From Pollutiaquabacter sp046052345 (lineage in GTDB: Bacteria; Bacteroidota; Bacteroidia; AKYH767-A; 2013-40CM-41-45), in contig JBJOMN010000051.1 in the NCBI GenBank assembly GCA_046052345.1, forward strand, positions 1-64,000: a stretch of 64,000 bases of DNA. Reading direction: 5' to 3'. Shown piece after piece: positions 1 to 7,193 of this stretch. The translations under genes were made by a program, and so were the position numbers. Under the pieces are notes generated by a model. It was not told the origin of the DNA and made no database searches. It was given only the letters and a program-made list of their open reading frames with translations. Within the stretch, counting starts at the first letter, position 1. Every line of letters begins with the position of its first letter.

Positions 1-24
1 ATCAGGGCTTTAGGAGAAATTTTG

Positions 25-95
25 TTGACCGACTAGGATTCGAACCTAGAAAGGCAGAACCAAAATCTGCAGTGTTACCATTACACCATCGGTCA
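25..95 (-). tRNA. tRNA-Gln (UUG)
   Basis: Read on the minus strand, the sequence folds as a full cloverleaf. It has a 7-bp acceptor stem (TGACCGA with TCGGTCA), a 4-bp D stem, a 5-bp anticodon stem around a TTTTGGT loop giving anticodon TTG, a 4-base variable loop and a 5-bp T stem with a TTCGAAT loop. The discriminator base would be A at position 25, and CCA is not encoded. A promoter-like element lies just upstream at 105-112. Confidence 0.95.
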
Positions 96-104
96 ATCGT
101 GGCG

Positions 105-112
105 CAAAGGTA
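105..112 (-). promoter_or_regulatory. -7 promoter element for tRNA-Gln
   Basis: On the minus strand this reads TACCTTTG, an exact match to the Bacteroidota -7 consensus TAnnTTTG. A TTG lies 17 bases further upstream, as expected for the -33 element. It ends ten bases before the mature tRNA 5' end. Confidence 0.7.
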
Positions 113-188
113 AAAAAATCCGATTGAAACAAAAAGACCTTGGACAAGGCGGATACACCGGATTCCAAGGTATACCGGAAGCAAGAAA

Positions 189-300
189 ATTCGAGTTGCG
201 GGTAGCGAGTAGCGCGTTACGTAAAGAGAGAAATGAGTTGCGGCCCCACAGCTTTCGCAACGCGCAACTTGCATCTCGCAACTCTCTCCTACTTACTCGC
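189..300. repeat. heptad-phased inverted repeat at the methyltransferase 3' end
   Basis: The stretch divides into 7-base units. GAGTTGC/GAGTAGC-like units on the left are mirrored by CGCAACT-like units on the right. GAGTTGCG at 193-200 pairs perfectly with CGCAACTC at 277-284, and the pairing continues imperfectly inward to about 225/252. The right end runs through the stop codon (289-291, minus) of the methyltransferase gene. It fills most of the 96-288 gap. I see no gene in it. Confidence 0.7.
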
Positions 301-1062
301 AATCAGGTAAATATCCCAAGTAGTATCCAAGTCCCCGCTCTGCAGCAGGAAATCCTTGGTCGTGATGTCGGTCGTGGTGCTCACCTTCTCCTTCAGCTTA
401 TTACGCATCAGATTGGTGATCAGATTATAGGGGGCGGTCAGCCAGGAGGCCGGCAAACGCTTGTGCAAACCCAGGATATCGAACTTCAGGATCATCCGAA
501 CGAACTTTCCGTTCTCCGCATAGTACGCATTCACCCGCTCATTACCGTTCAACCCCTTCAGCTCGAAACTACCCGTCAGATCGCCCACTTCTTTCCGCAT
601 CTCTTCGAACGTGTACTCATGCACATGGAAAGGATTTCGCGCCAACGACTTTTTCACATTCGGGGTCGTCACCAACAATTTGCCACCCGGCTTCAATACA
701 CGCAGACACTCCTTCAGGAAGGTCTTCCGCTCTGAAATGTGCTCTATGAATTGGAAAGCCGTAATCACATCGAAACTTGCATCCGGGAATGAAAGCGGTG
801 GAACTACACCCTGCTTGAAACTCAGGTTCTTGATGTCTGAATATCGCGCAGCATTGTCCGATACGGTGCCCGCGTCATAGTCCAGCCCGGTGATCTCCGA
901 AGCGCTTTTCGCCATCAAGGCCGTACCGTATGCGTTCCCGCAACCGACATCCAGAACGGTTTTACCCGTAATAAAAGGGACTGCGAATTCGTATGCGAAC
1001 TGACAACGCTGGTAGGTGACATTGTTCGCTTCATCGTGATGGGCGCGCTCATGGGTGGACAT
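289..1062 (-). CDS. class I SAM-dependent methyltransferase
   Basis: A 257-residue cytosolic protein with a Rossmann-type methyltransferase fold. The SAM-binding motif I, VLDVGCGNAYG, is at residues 36-46. It is followed by an acidic loop (GLDYD, near 59) and a FQFIEHI segment near 100 typical of the Methyltransf_11/UbiE-like superfamily. The substrate cannot be read from the sequence. Candidates include a lipid, quinone or glycan acceptor. The ATG at 1062 is chosen because the methyltransferase homology begins just after it. The frame stays open upstream only through repeat sequence and the antisense of the next gene. The stop codon lies inside the heptad repeat at 189-300. An exact -7 element six bases before the start suggests a leaderless message. 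Confidence 0.85.
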   Translation of the reverse strand: MSTHERAHHDEANNVTYQRCQFAYEFAVPFITGKTVLDVGCGNAYGTALMAKSASEITGLDYDAGTVSDNAARYSDIKNLSFKQGVVPPLSFPDASFDVITAFQFIEHISERKTFLKECLRVLKPGGKLLVTTPNVKKSLARNPFHVHEYTFEEMRKEVGDLTGSFELKGLNGNERVNAYYAENGKFVRMILKFDILGLHKRLPASWLTAPYNLITNLMRNKLKEKVSTTTDITTKDFLLQSGDLDTTWDIYLIASK

Positions 1063-1067
1063 GGGGG

Positions 1068-1075
1068 CAAAAATA
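1068..1075 (-). promoter_or_regulatory. -7 promoter element for the methyltransferase
   Basis: On the minus strand this is TATTTTTG, an exact TAnnTTTG match. Its last base lies six bases before the A of the start codon, so transcription would begin at or next to the ATG. No TTG is seen at the usual -33 spacing. Confidence 0.5.
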
Positions 1076-1082
1076 GGGAATT

Positions 1083-1150
1083 TGGCGAAGGGAGGCGAGT
1101 TGCGGGCTTGTCCGCCGAAGGCGGATGCGAGTTGCGAGTTGCGGGTTCCA
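1083..1150. repeat. heptad repeat with embedded palindrome
   Basis: GCGAGTT/GCGGGTT-type heptads flank a perfect hairpin, TCCGCC-GAA-GGCGGA. It sits between the divergent methyltransferase and DUF2723 genes. The units resemble those at 189-300, but this copy is not at a gene 3' end. Confidence 0.6.
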
Positions 1151-1229
1151 AGTGTATCAGGAGGGCGAAAATGAACGAATTGGGGGTTAAAAAAACCGCT
1201 AAAAAACCCTGAAAAAACGCCCGTTTTCA

Positions 1230-1237
1230 TACCTTCG
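1230..1237 (+). promoter_or_regulatory. probable -7 element for the DUF2723 gene
   Basis: TACCTTCG differs from the TAnnTTTG consensus at one base. It ends 21 bases before the ATG at 1258. No clear TTG -33 box is present. Confidence 0.4.
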
Positions 1238-1257
1238 CACGTCACCTTTTGACCCCC

Positions 1258-4200
1258 ATGAAATACAGACTGCTTAACAACCTCATCGGCTGGATCGTCT
1301 TCGCGATCGCCGCTTTCACCTACATCTCGACCATTGAACCCACCGGCAGCTTCTGGGACTGCGGTGAATTCATCGCAACCGCCCATAAACTGGAGGTCGG
1401 TCACCCACCCGGTGCTCCCACTTTCCTGATGCTGTCCCGCGTCTTCATCCTCTTCGCCGGCGACAACGTCAAGATGTTCCCCATCATGGTGAACATCCTT
1501 TCCGCCCTCATGAGCGCCTTCACCATCCTTTTCCTCTTCTGGACCATCACGCACCTCGCGCGCAAGATCGTCATCGGAAAGGGCGAAGAGACCATGGATA
1601 AGATCCTGGCCGTACTCGGAGCCGGCGCAGTCGGCGCCCTTGCCTACACGTTCTCCGATTCCTTCTGGTTCTCCGCTGTCGAAGGGGAAGTGTATGCGAG
1701 CTCCTCGTTCTTCACAGCCATCGTCTTCTGGCTGATGCTGAAATGGGAGAGCGTCGCCGACGAACGACACAGCATGCGCTGGCTGATCCTGATCGCCTAC
1801 CTCATGGGCCTCAGTATCGGCGTCCACCTGCTGAACCTGCTTACCATTCCCGCACTCGCCTTCATCTACTACTTCAAACGCACACCGAAAGTCACCGCCA
1901 AAGGCGTCGTCACCACCTTTGCTATCGGAACCGGCATCCTCGGACTCATCCAATACGGCATCATCCAGGGCTTCATCTCGCTGGCCGGTTCGTTCGACCT
2001 CTTCTTCGTCAACACTCTCGGGATGCCCTTCGGATCAGGTATCATCTTCTACGGACTGCTCCTGCTCGGCGGCATTGTCTGGGGCCTGATATACACCAAG
2101 CGCAAAAACCAACCGCTCTGGAACACCGCCGTCCTCTGTGTGGCTTTCATCCTCATCGGATATTCCTCCTTCGCTCAGATCGTCATCCGCTCCAACGCAA
2201 ACACGCCGCTCGACGAAAACAATCCTGAAAACGTCTTCAACTTCATCTCCTACCTGAAGCGGGAACAGTACGGGGACCGTCCGCTCTTCTACGGACAGAA
2301 TTACAATGCACGTGTGATCGACCAGAAAGAAAACGGCAAGACATGGGCAAAGATCCCCGGTGTCGACAAATATGTCGAAGGGCCTGCCCGCTTGGAAGCG
2401 GTCTACGAACCCGGCAAATCCACCCTCTTCCCGCGCATGTGGAGCCCGCAACAGAATCACGTGAACGAATACAAGAAGTGGGCCGACATCAAGGGAGACC
2501 GCACCCCGACGCTGAGCGACAACATCAAATTCTTCTTCGTCTACCAGCTGGGGGAAATGTACTGGCGTTATTTCATGTGGAATTTCGCAGGGCGGCAGAA
2601 CGACAACCAAGGACCCGGCGGTATCACCAAGGGCAACTGGATCAGCGGCGTGGATTTCATCGACGAAATGCGCCTCGGTCCGCAGGCCAAACTGCCCGAG
2701 AGCATGAAGGCGAACCGCGCCCGCAACCTCCTGTACTTCCTTCCGTTCCTGCTGGGACTCGTCGGACTCGTTTATCAGTTCAACCGTGCGAACCTTGACG
2801 GATGGATCGTGTTCCTCCTGTTCTTCATGACCGGTATCGCGATTGTCATTTACCTCAACGGTACACCGCAGCAACCGCGTGAGCGCGACTACGCCTACGC
2901 CGCCTCGTATTACGCCTACTCCATCTGGATCGGCCTGGGCGTCCTGGCCCTGTTCGACTTCCTGCGCCGTAAGGTTGCCGGTACCGCCAGCGCGATGATC
3001 GCAACGACCGTCTGCCTTGTCGCAGTTCCCGTCCTGATGGCCCGTGCAGAATGGGACGACCACAACCGTTCCAACCGTTATACGTCGCGGGACTTCGCGG
3101 TCGACTATCTGGAATCCTGCGCACGCAACGCCATCCTTTTCACGAACGGCGACAACGACACCTTCCCGCTGTGGTATGCACAAGAGGTGGAAGGCATCCG
3201 CACGGACGTCCGGGTCGTCAACCTGAGCCTGCTTAATACCGACTGGTACATCGACCAGCTCAAGCGCAAATATTACGACAGCGATGCCATCGCTATCTCC
3301 TGGTCGCAGGACAAATACATCCTCGGTCAGCGCGATTATCTCCCTTACTACGACCGCGGCCTCAAGGACCCGGTCGAACTCAAGGAACTCGTCGATTTCA
3401 TGGGAAGCGACAATGCCTCTAACAAAGCCACCACCCAGAACGGCGAGTCCATCAACTATTATCCCACCAAGAAAGTAAAGCTGACCGTCGACAGCGCGGC
3501 AGTGATCGCCAACGGTGTCGTAAGGCCGGAGAATGCCGGAAAGATCGTCAAGACCATGGAGTTCGAGCTTCCGGGGCAGTATCTGATGAAGAACGACCTG
3601 ATGATCCTGAACATCCTGGCCAACAACAACTGGAAGCGACCGATCTATTTCGCAACTACCGTCGGCTCCGAGAATTATCTGAATCTCCAGTCCTACTTCC
3701 AGCTCGAAGGTCTTACTTACCGTATCGTTCCGATCTTCACGCCGGCCAACAACGAACTCGCGATCGGACGTGTCGAGACCGACACCATGTACCGCAACGT
3801 GATGACGCGCTTCGTATGGGGCAACATGAACGACGAAAAGGTCTACCTGGACGAGAACAACCAGCGCATGACCACCAACATCCGGATCAACTTCACCCGG
3901 CTGGCCGAGCAGCTGATGAGCGAAGGCAAGCGCGACTCCGCCGTCAAGGTGCTCGACAAATGCGTGGAGGTCACCCCCGACAAGACCATCCCTTACAATT
4001 ATTTCATGATCAACGTGGCCGCGCTTTACTACCGTGCAGCCGGCGCATTCGGCCCATTGACGGACAGTGCCGCGGTTTCTTCGGAGTCGTCCAAAGCGCT
4101 CATAGCGAAGGGAAATGCGGTCGCGGAACGGATCATGGACATCTACGGCAACAACGTCGACTATTACCTGTCGCTGAAAGGGACCAAATACTTCAAGCTG

Positions 4201-4338
4201 ATCGATACGGATATGAACCAGGCCATGTATATCATGCAGGCCGTGAGCAACATCGTGAAGCAGAGCGGACAATCCGAACTCGCAGCCAAACTGGAAAAGC
4301 GTTTCACGGACGCAGCCGCCCAAGGCGAAGGGTTCTGA
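1258..4338 (+). CDS. DUF2723 integral membrane protein (GT-C type, GT117-like)
   Basis: A 1026-residue inner-membrane protein. About 300 N-terminal residues hold many hydrophobic helices, with more near residues 500-600. Early loops carry SFWDCGEFIATA and KLEVGHPPGAP (about residues 28-50), acidic and proline motifs typical of DUF2723. The family is related to protein O-mannosyltransferases and eukaryotic TMEM260, so transfer of a lipid-linked sugar to exported proteins or glycans is an inference. A soluble domain (about 640-860) precedes a helical, TPR-like C-terminus. The ATG at 1258 is preferred over an in-frame TTG at 1249. A strong terminator follows at 4359-4392. A TPR-containing TMTC-like protein at 49850-51901 has a comparable plan. 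Confidence 0.85.
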   Translation: MKYRLLNNLIGWIVFAIAAFTYISTIEPTGSFWDCGEFIATAHKLEVGHPPGAPTFLMLSRVFILFAGDNVKMFPIMVNILSALMSAFTILFLFWTITHLARKIVIGKGEETMDKILAVLGAGAVGALAYTFSDSFWFSAVEGEVYASSSFFTAIVFWLMLKWESVADERHSMRWLILIAYLMGLSIGVHLLNLLTIPALAFIYYFKRTPKVTAKGVVTTFAIGTGILGLIQYGIIQGFISLAGSFDLFFVNTLGMPFGSGIIFYGLLLLGGIVWGLIYTKRKNQPLWNTAVLCVAFILIGYSSFAQIVIRSNANTPLDENNPENVFNFISYLKREQYGDRPLFYGQNYNARVIDQKENGKTWAKIPGVDKYVEGPARLEAVYEPGKSTLFPRMWSPQQNHVNEYKKWADIKGDRTPTLSDNIKFFFVYQLGEMYWRYFMWNFAGRQNDNQGPGGITKGNWISGVDFIDEMRLGPQAKLPESMKANRARNLLYFLPFLLGLVGLVYQFNRANLDGWIVFLLFFMTGIAIVIYLNGTPQQPRERDYAYAASYYAYSIWIGLGVLALFDFLRRKVAGTASAMIATTVCLVAVPVLMARAEWDDHNRSNRYTSRDFAVDYLESCARNAILFTNGDNDTFPLWYAQEVEGIRTDVRVVNLSLLNTDWYIDQLKRKYYDSDAIAISWSQDKYILGQRDYLPYYDRGLKDPVELKELVDFMGSDNASNKATTQNGESINYYPTKKVKLTVDSAAVIANGVVRPENAGKIVKTMEFELPGQYLMKNDLMILNILANNNWKRPIYFATTVGSENYLNLQSYFQLEGLTYRIVPIFTPANNELAIGRVETDTMYRNVMTRFVWGNMNDEKVYLDENNQRMTTNIRINFTRLAEQLMSEGKRDSAVKVLDKCVEVTPDKTIPYNYFMINVAALYYRAAGAFGPLTDSAAVSSESSKALIAKGNAVAERIMDIYGNNVDYYLSLKGTKYFKLIDTDMNQAMYIMQAVSNIVKQSGQSELAAKLEKRFTDAAAQGEGF

Positions 4339-4358
4339 CAGCCCCGGAACGTAACACG

Positions 4359-4392
4359 AGCAGGGACCGGACCTCCGGTTCCTGCTTTTTTT
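4359..4392 (+). terminator. intrinsic terminator after the DUF2723 gene
   Basis: A 12-bp stem with one G-U pair (AGCAGGGACCGG against CCGGTTCCTGCT) closes an ACCT loop and runs into a T tract at about 4386-4392. Confidence 0.8.
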
Positions 4393-4408
4393 ATGACCTT
4401 TGCTGAGT

Positions 4409-5008
4409 ATGCGACCGCCGCTTCTCGTCCAACGGCTATTTTTCTCCCTGGTTTGGAAGATGCCTTCCAAAGAGAAAGTGCTTTATCTGACTTTTGATGA
4501 CGGCCCTATTCCGGAAGTGACGCCTTGGGTGCTGGAGCAGCTGGACCATTTCGGTGCGAAAGCGACCTTTTTCTGCATCGGGAATAATGTACGAAAGCAC
4601 AGAAACGTCTACCAACGTATCCTGCAGAGCGGTCATTCCGTCGGGAATCACACGTATCATCACCTCAACGGATGGAGCACCTTCAACAGCGATTATTTCA
4701 AGGACATTGAACTGTGTAACCGCCTCGTCGGGTCTGAACTGTTCAGGCCGCCTTACGGAAAGATCCGACCCACGCAGATCGCCCGGTTGAAGTATGCATA
4801 CAGGATTATCATGTGGGATGTGCTGAGCAGGGATTACGACCGAAATCTAACCGGCGAAACCGTTCTGAACACCGTGCTTGAAAACTCCCGACCGGGATCT
4901 ATCATCGTGTTCCACGACAGTCTGAAGGCAGAAGAGCGCCTACGGTACGCACTGCCGAAAGTACTGGAGCATTTTTCTGCGAAAGGATACCGGTTTGTTA
5001 GTCTTTAG
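4409..5008 (+). CDS. polysaccharide deacetylase (NodB-type, CE4 family)
   Basis: A 199-residue protein with the NodB homology domain. The catalytic and metal motif TFDDGP is at residues 28-33. The zinc-binding H-x3-H sits in NHTYHH (H81, H85). RPPYG (near 117-121) and a late FHDS motif complete the set. Members remove N- or O-acetyl groups from chitin-like sugars, peptidoglycan or exopolysaccharide, and the substrate here is unknown. An N-terminal hydrophobic stretch (residues 4-16) may anchor it weakly. The ATG at 4409 is used instead of an in-frame TTG at 4400. A variant -7 element, GACCTTTG, ends seven bases before this ATG. The stop codon TAG is the first triplet of a heptad repeat. Confidence 0.9.
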   Translation: MRPPLLVQRLFFSLVWKMPSKEKVLYLTFDDGPIPEVTPWVLEQLDHFGAKATFFCIGNNVRKHRNVYQRILQSGHSVGNHTYHHLNGWSTFNSDYFKDIELCNRLVGSELFRPPYGKIRPTQIARLKYAYRIIMWDVLSRDYDRNLTGETVLNTVLENSRPGSIIVFHDSLKAEERLRYALPKVLEHFSAKGYRFVSL

Positions 5009-5075
5009 TCGGTGGTCGATAGTCGAGCGCCTATGGTTATTAGAACTACCAAGTGCGCTACCCTCGGACCTATTA
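5006..5075. repeat. heptad-phased repeat beginning at a stop codon
   Basis: TAGTCGG, TGGTCGA and TAGTCGA follow directly in 7-base phase. The first TAG is the stop codon of the deacetylase. Less regular heptads, including the roughly complementary ACTACCA, follow. It occupies most of the 135-base gap before ispG. Confidence 0.55.
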
Positions 5076-5119
5076 GCCCACCTTGGACTTGTCCAAAAAC
5101 CCCTGAAACTTCTATTGCC

Positions 5120-5127
5120 TATCTTTG
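5120..5127 (+). promoter_or_regulatory. -7 promoter element for ispG
   Basis: TATCTTTG matches TAnnTTTG exactly and ends 17 bases before the ispG ATG. No TTG is seen at the standard -33 spacing. Confidence 0.6.
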
Positions 5128-5143
5128 TTGAATCATAGCTGAC

Positions 5144-7099
5144 ATGGAAAATTATCCTTCCTACTGTAATGACCTGAATGCTTACTCGCGTTTCCTGACC
5201 CGTGAAGTGCGGATCGGAGAACTCCTTTTAGGCGGCACGAATCCCATCCGTGTGCAATCAATGACCACTACGGATACCATGGATACGGCTGCCACTGTGG
5301 CCCAAAGCATCCGGATGATCGAAGCGGGTTGCGAGCTGGTGCGTATTACCGCCCCGAGCGTCAACGAAGCACGCAATCTCGAAAACATCAAGAACGAACT
5401 GCGCAACCGCGGCTATTCCACACCGTTGGTGGCAGACATACACTTCACACCGAACGCTGCAGAAGTCGCGGCACGTATCGTGGAAAAAGTCCGCATCAAT
5501 CCGGGCAACTACGCCGATAAGAAGAAATTCGAGACCATCGATTACAGCGACAGTGCCTACCGGGAGGAGCTCGACCGTATCCGTGAGCGGTTCATTCCAT
5601 TGGTAAGGGTATGTAAAGAGTACGGGACCGCCATGCGCATCGGAACGAACCACGGTTCACTGAGCGACCGCATCCTTAGCCGCTATGGCGACACCCCGCA
5701 CGGCATGGTGGAGTCGGCCATGGAATTCCTTCGCATCTGTGAAGACGAAGGCTTCCGGCAGATCGTACTGTCCATGAAAGCGAGCAACCCGCAGGTCATG
5801 GTACAGGCGTACCGGCTTCTGGTAGCCACGATGCGCAGCAACGGTATGAATTATCCGTTGCATCTCGGCGTTACGGAGGCAGGCGACGGAGAAGACGGGC
5901 GTATCAAGTCCGCCATCGGTATCGGCACATTGCTCGAAGACGGACTGGGAGATACCGTCCGTGTATCACTCACAGAGGATCCCGAATTCGAGATACCGGT
6001 CGCCAAGATGCTGGTAGAACGCTACGTCGGTCGGCGGACAGGTTCCCGCGCTGAGCCGTCGACGACTCCATCACGCATCGAGTTGCCCTATTCGCCCTAC
6101 GATTATTCGCGACGGGACACTGTTGAAGTCCTCAATTTGGGCGGCAAGAACGTGCCACGTGTCATCGCCGACTATAGCAAGAAAGAAAAAATCACCGCGG
6201 CTTCGCTTTTCCAGGTCGGTTATACTTATCAGGTTGATGCCGACAAATGGAATCTCTCCGACCAGGCCTGTGATTTCATCTACGCCGGGGATCTTCCCGT
6301 CGATTTCGATATCCCCGGAACGCTCGGAATCATCGTCAACTCAGGCAGCTTCGCTGCTGTTGCGCACAAAGAGCGGCACTATCCGCTGTTCTGTGCGGGA
6401 GAATATTTCCGCGCTGAAAAGAAATCCGCTTACCTGAACTTCGTCGCCATCGACCGTTCAAGCCTCTTCTCGGATCCTGATTTCGATCTCTCCCGCCTGG
6501 ACGGCACAGTCGTACTGATTGTCGATACGATGGATGCACACGGCATGGCGGATGAAAGATCCGTCGTCGCTGAACTGATGAAACAAGGTTGCACAAGACC
6601 GGTCGTCCTCAAGCGCAACTATGCCGGTATCACTCCTGAACACCTCCAATTATTCGCCTCCACGGATTTCGGCGGATTGCTGCTGGATGGAATGGGGGAC
6701 GGTCTTTGGGTAAAAGCTCCCGGAATCGCCCCGGAAAGCTTCATCAACAGCACCGCTTTCGGCATCCTTCAAGGAACCCGGACACGTATTTCCAAGACGG
6801 AATACATTTCATGCCCTTCCTGCGGCAGGACCCTTTTCGACCTGCAGGAGACGACTGCGAAAATCCGCTCACGGACGGATCACCTGAAAGGTGTCAAGAT
6901 CGGCATCATGGGCTGTATCGTGAACGGCCCCGGAGAGATGGCCGATGCCGACTACGGATATGTAGGAACTGGGGCCGGAAAAATCACACTTTACAAAGGC
7001 CGTGAAGTCGTTAAAAGGAACATCGACGAAATTTCTGCCGTCGACGAACTCATCGCACTCATCCGCGAACACGGAGATTGGGTGGAGGGGAGTCGGTAG
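5144..7099 (+). CDS. ispG: 4-hydroxy-3-methylbut-2-enyl diphosphate synthase, long form
   Basis: IspG (GcpE) carries out the reductive ring-opening of methylerythritol cyclodiphosphate in the MEP isoprenoid pathway. The 651-residue length matches the long, plant-like form found in Bacteroidota, which has an extra domain of about 250 residues between the TIM barrel and the [4Fe-4S] domain. The barrel covers about 15-290, including PLVADIHFTP and LGVTEAG motifs. The Fe-S ligands are C557 and C560 (CPSC) and C591 (GCIVNGPGE). The ATG at 5144 fits the family N-terminus and the upstream promoter. The stop codon merges with the heptad repeat at 7083-7193, shared with the convergent kynA gene. Confidence 0.97.
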   Translation: MENYPSYCNDLNAYSRFLTREVRIGELLLGGTNPIRVQSMTTTDTMDTAATVAQSIRMIEAGCELVRITAPSVNEARNLENIKNELRNRGYSTPLVADIHFTPNAAEVAARIVEKVRINPGNYADKKKFETIDYSDSAYREELDRIRERFIPLVRVCKEYGTAMRIGTNHGSLSDRILSRYGDTPHGMVESAMEFLRICEDEGFRQIVLSMKASNPQVMVQAYRLLVATMRSNGMNYPLHLGVTEAGDGEDGRIKSAIGIGTLLEDGLGDTVRVSLTEDPEFEIPVAKMLVERYVGRRTGSRAEPSTTPSRIELPYSPYDYSRRDTVEVLNLGGKNVPRVIADYSKKEKITAASLFQVGYTYQVDADKWNLSDQACDFIYAGDLPVDFDIPGTLGIIVNSGSFAAVAHKERHYPLFCAGEYFRAEKKSAYLNFVAIDRSSLFSDPDFDLSRLDGTVVLIVDTMDAHGMADERSVVAELMKQGCTRPVVLKRNYAGITPEHLQLFASTDFGGLLLDGMGDGLWVKAPGIAPESFINSTAFGILQGTRTRISKTEYISCPSCGRTLFDLQETTAKIRSRTDHLKGVKIGIMGCIVNGPGEMADADYGYVGTGAGKITLYKGREVVKRNIDEISAVDELIALIREHGDWVEGSR

Positions 7100-7193
7100 T
7101 TAGAGGTTAGAGGTTGGTAGTCCGGAGTCGACCGTCGACAACCAAAAACTTGCTGCCTGGAACTTGCAATCAGGAACCTGGAATTAACAACTA
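7083..7193. repeat. heptad-phased inverted repeat between convergent stop codons
   Basis: Units such as GTTAGAG (tandem), GTTGGTA and GTCCGGA on the left give way, after a GTCGAC-CGTCGAC centre, to inverse-type units such as CTGGAAC, CAGGAAC and CTGGAAT. The outermost units, GTAGTT and AACTAC, are perfect complements. They contain the stop codons of ispG (7097-7099, plus) and kynA (7191-7193, minus). The element therefore fills the whole convergent gap. Confidence 0.7.

Noticed and set aside
189..300. CRISPR array.
   Set aside because: The units are 7 bases long and contiguous, without spacers, and no cas gene is present.
124..735. A 203-codon plus-strand frame over the repeat and the methyltransferase 3' end.
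   Set aside because: It reads the heptad repeat as SRNAQLASRNS-like residues and then antisense of the methyltransferase, a known kind of spurious frame.
1063..1953. N-terminal extension of the methyltransferase to a 554-residue protein.
   Set aside because: The extra residues are translated repeat sequence (ATRNS-like) and the antisense of the DUF2723 gene, and the domain begins at the ATG at 1062.
2035..4470. An 811-codon open frame on the minus strand opposite the DUF2723 gene.
   Set aside because: The plus-strand gene has clear domains. The antisense translation is a Val/Asp/Glu-rich shadow with no motif, and codon bias of the sense gene explains its openness.
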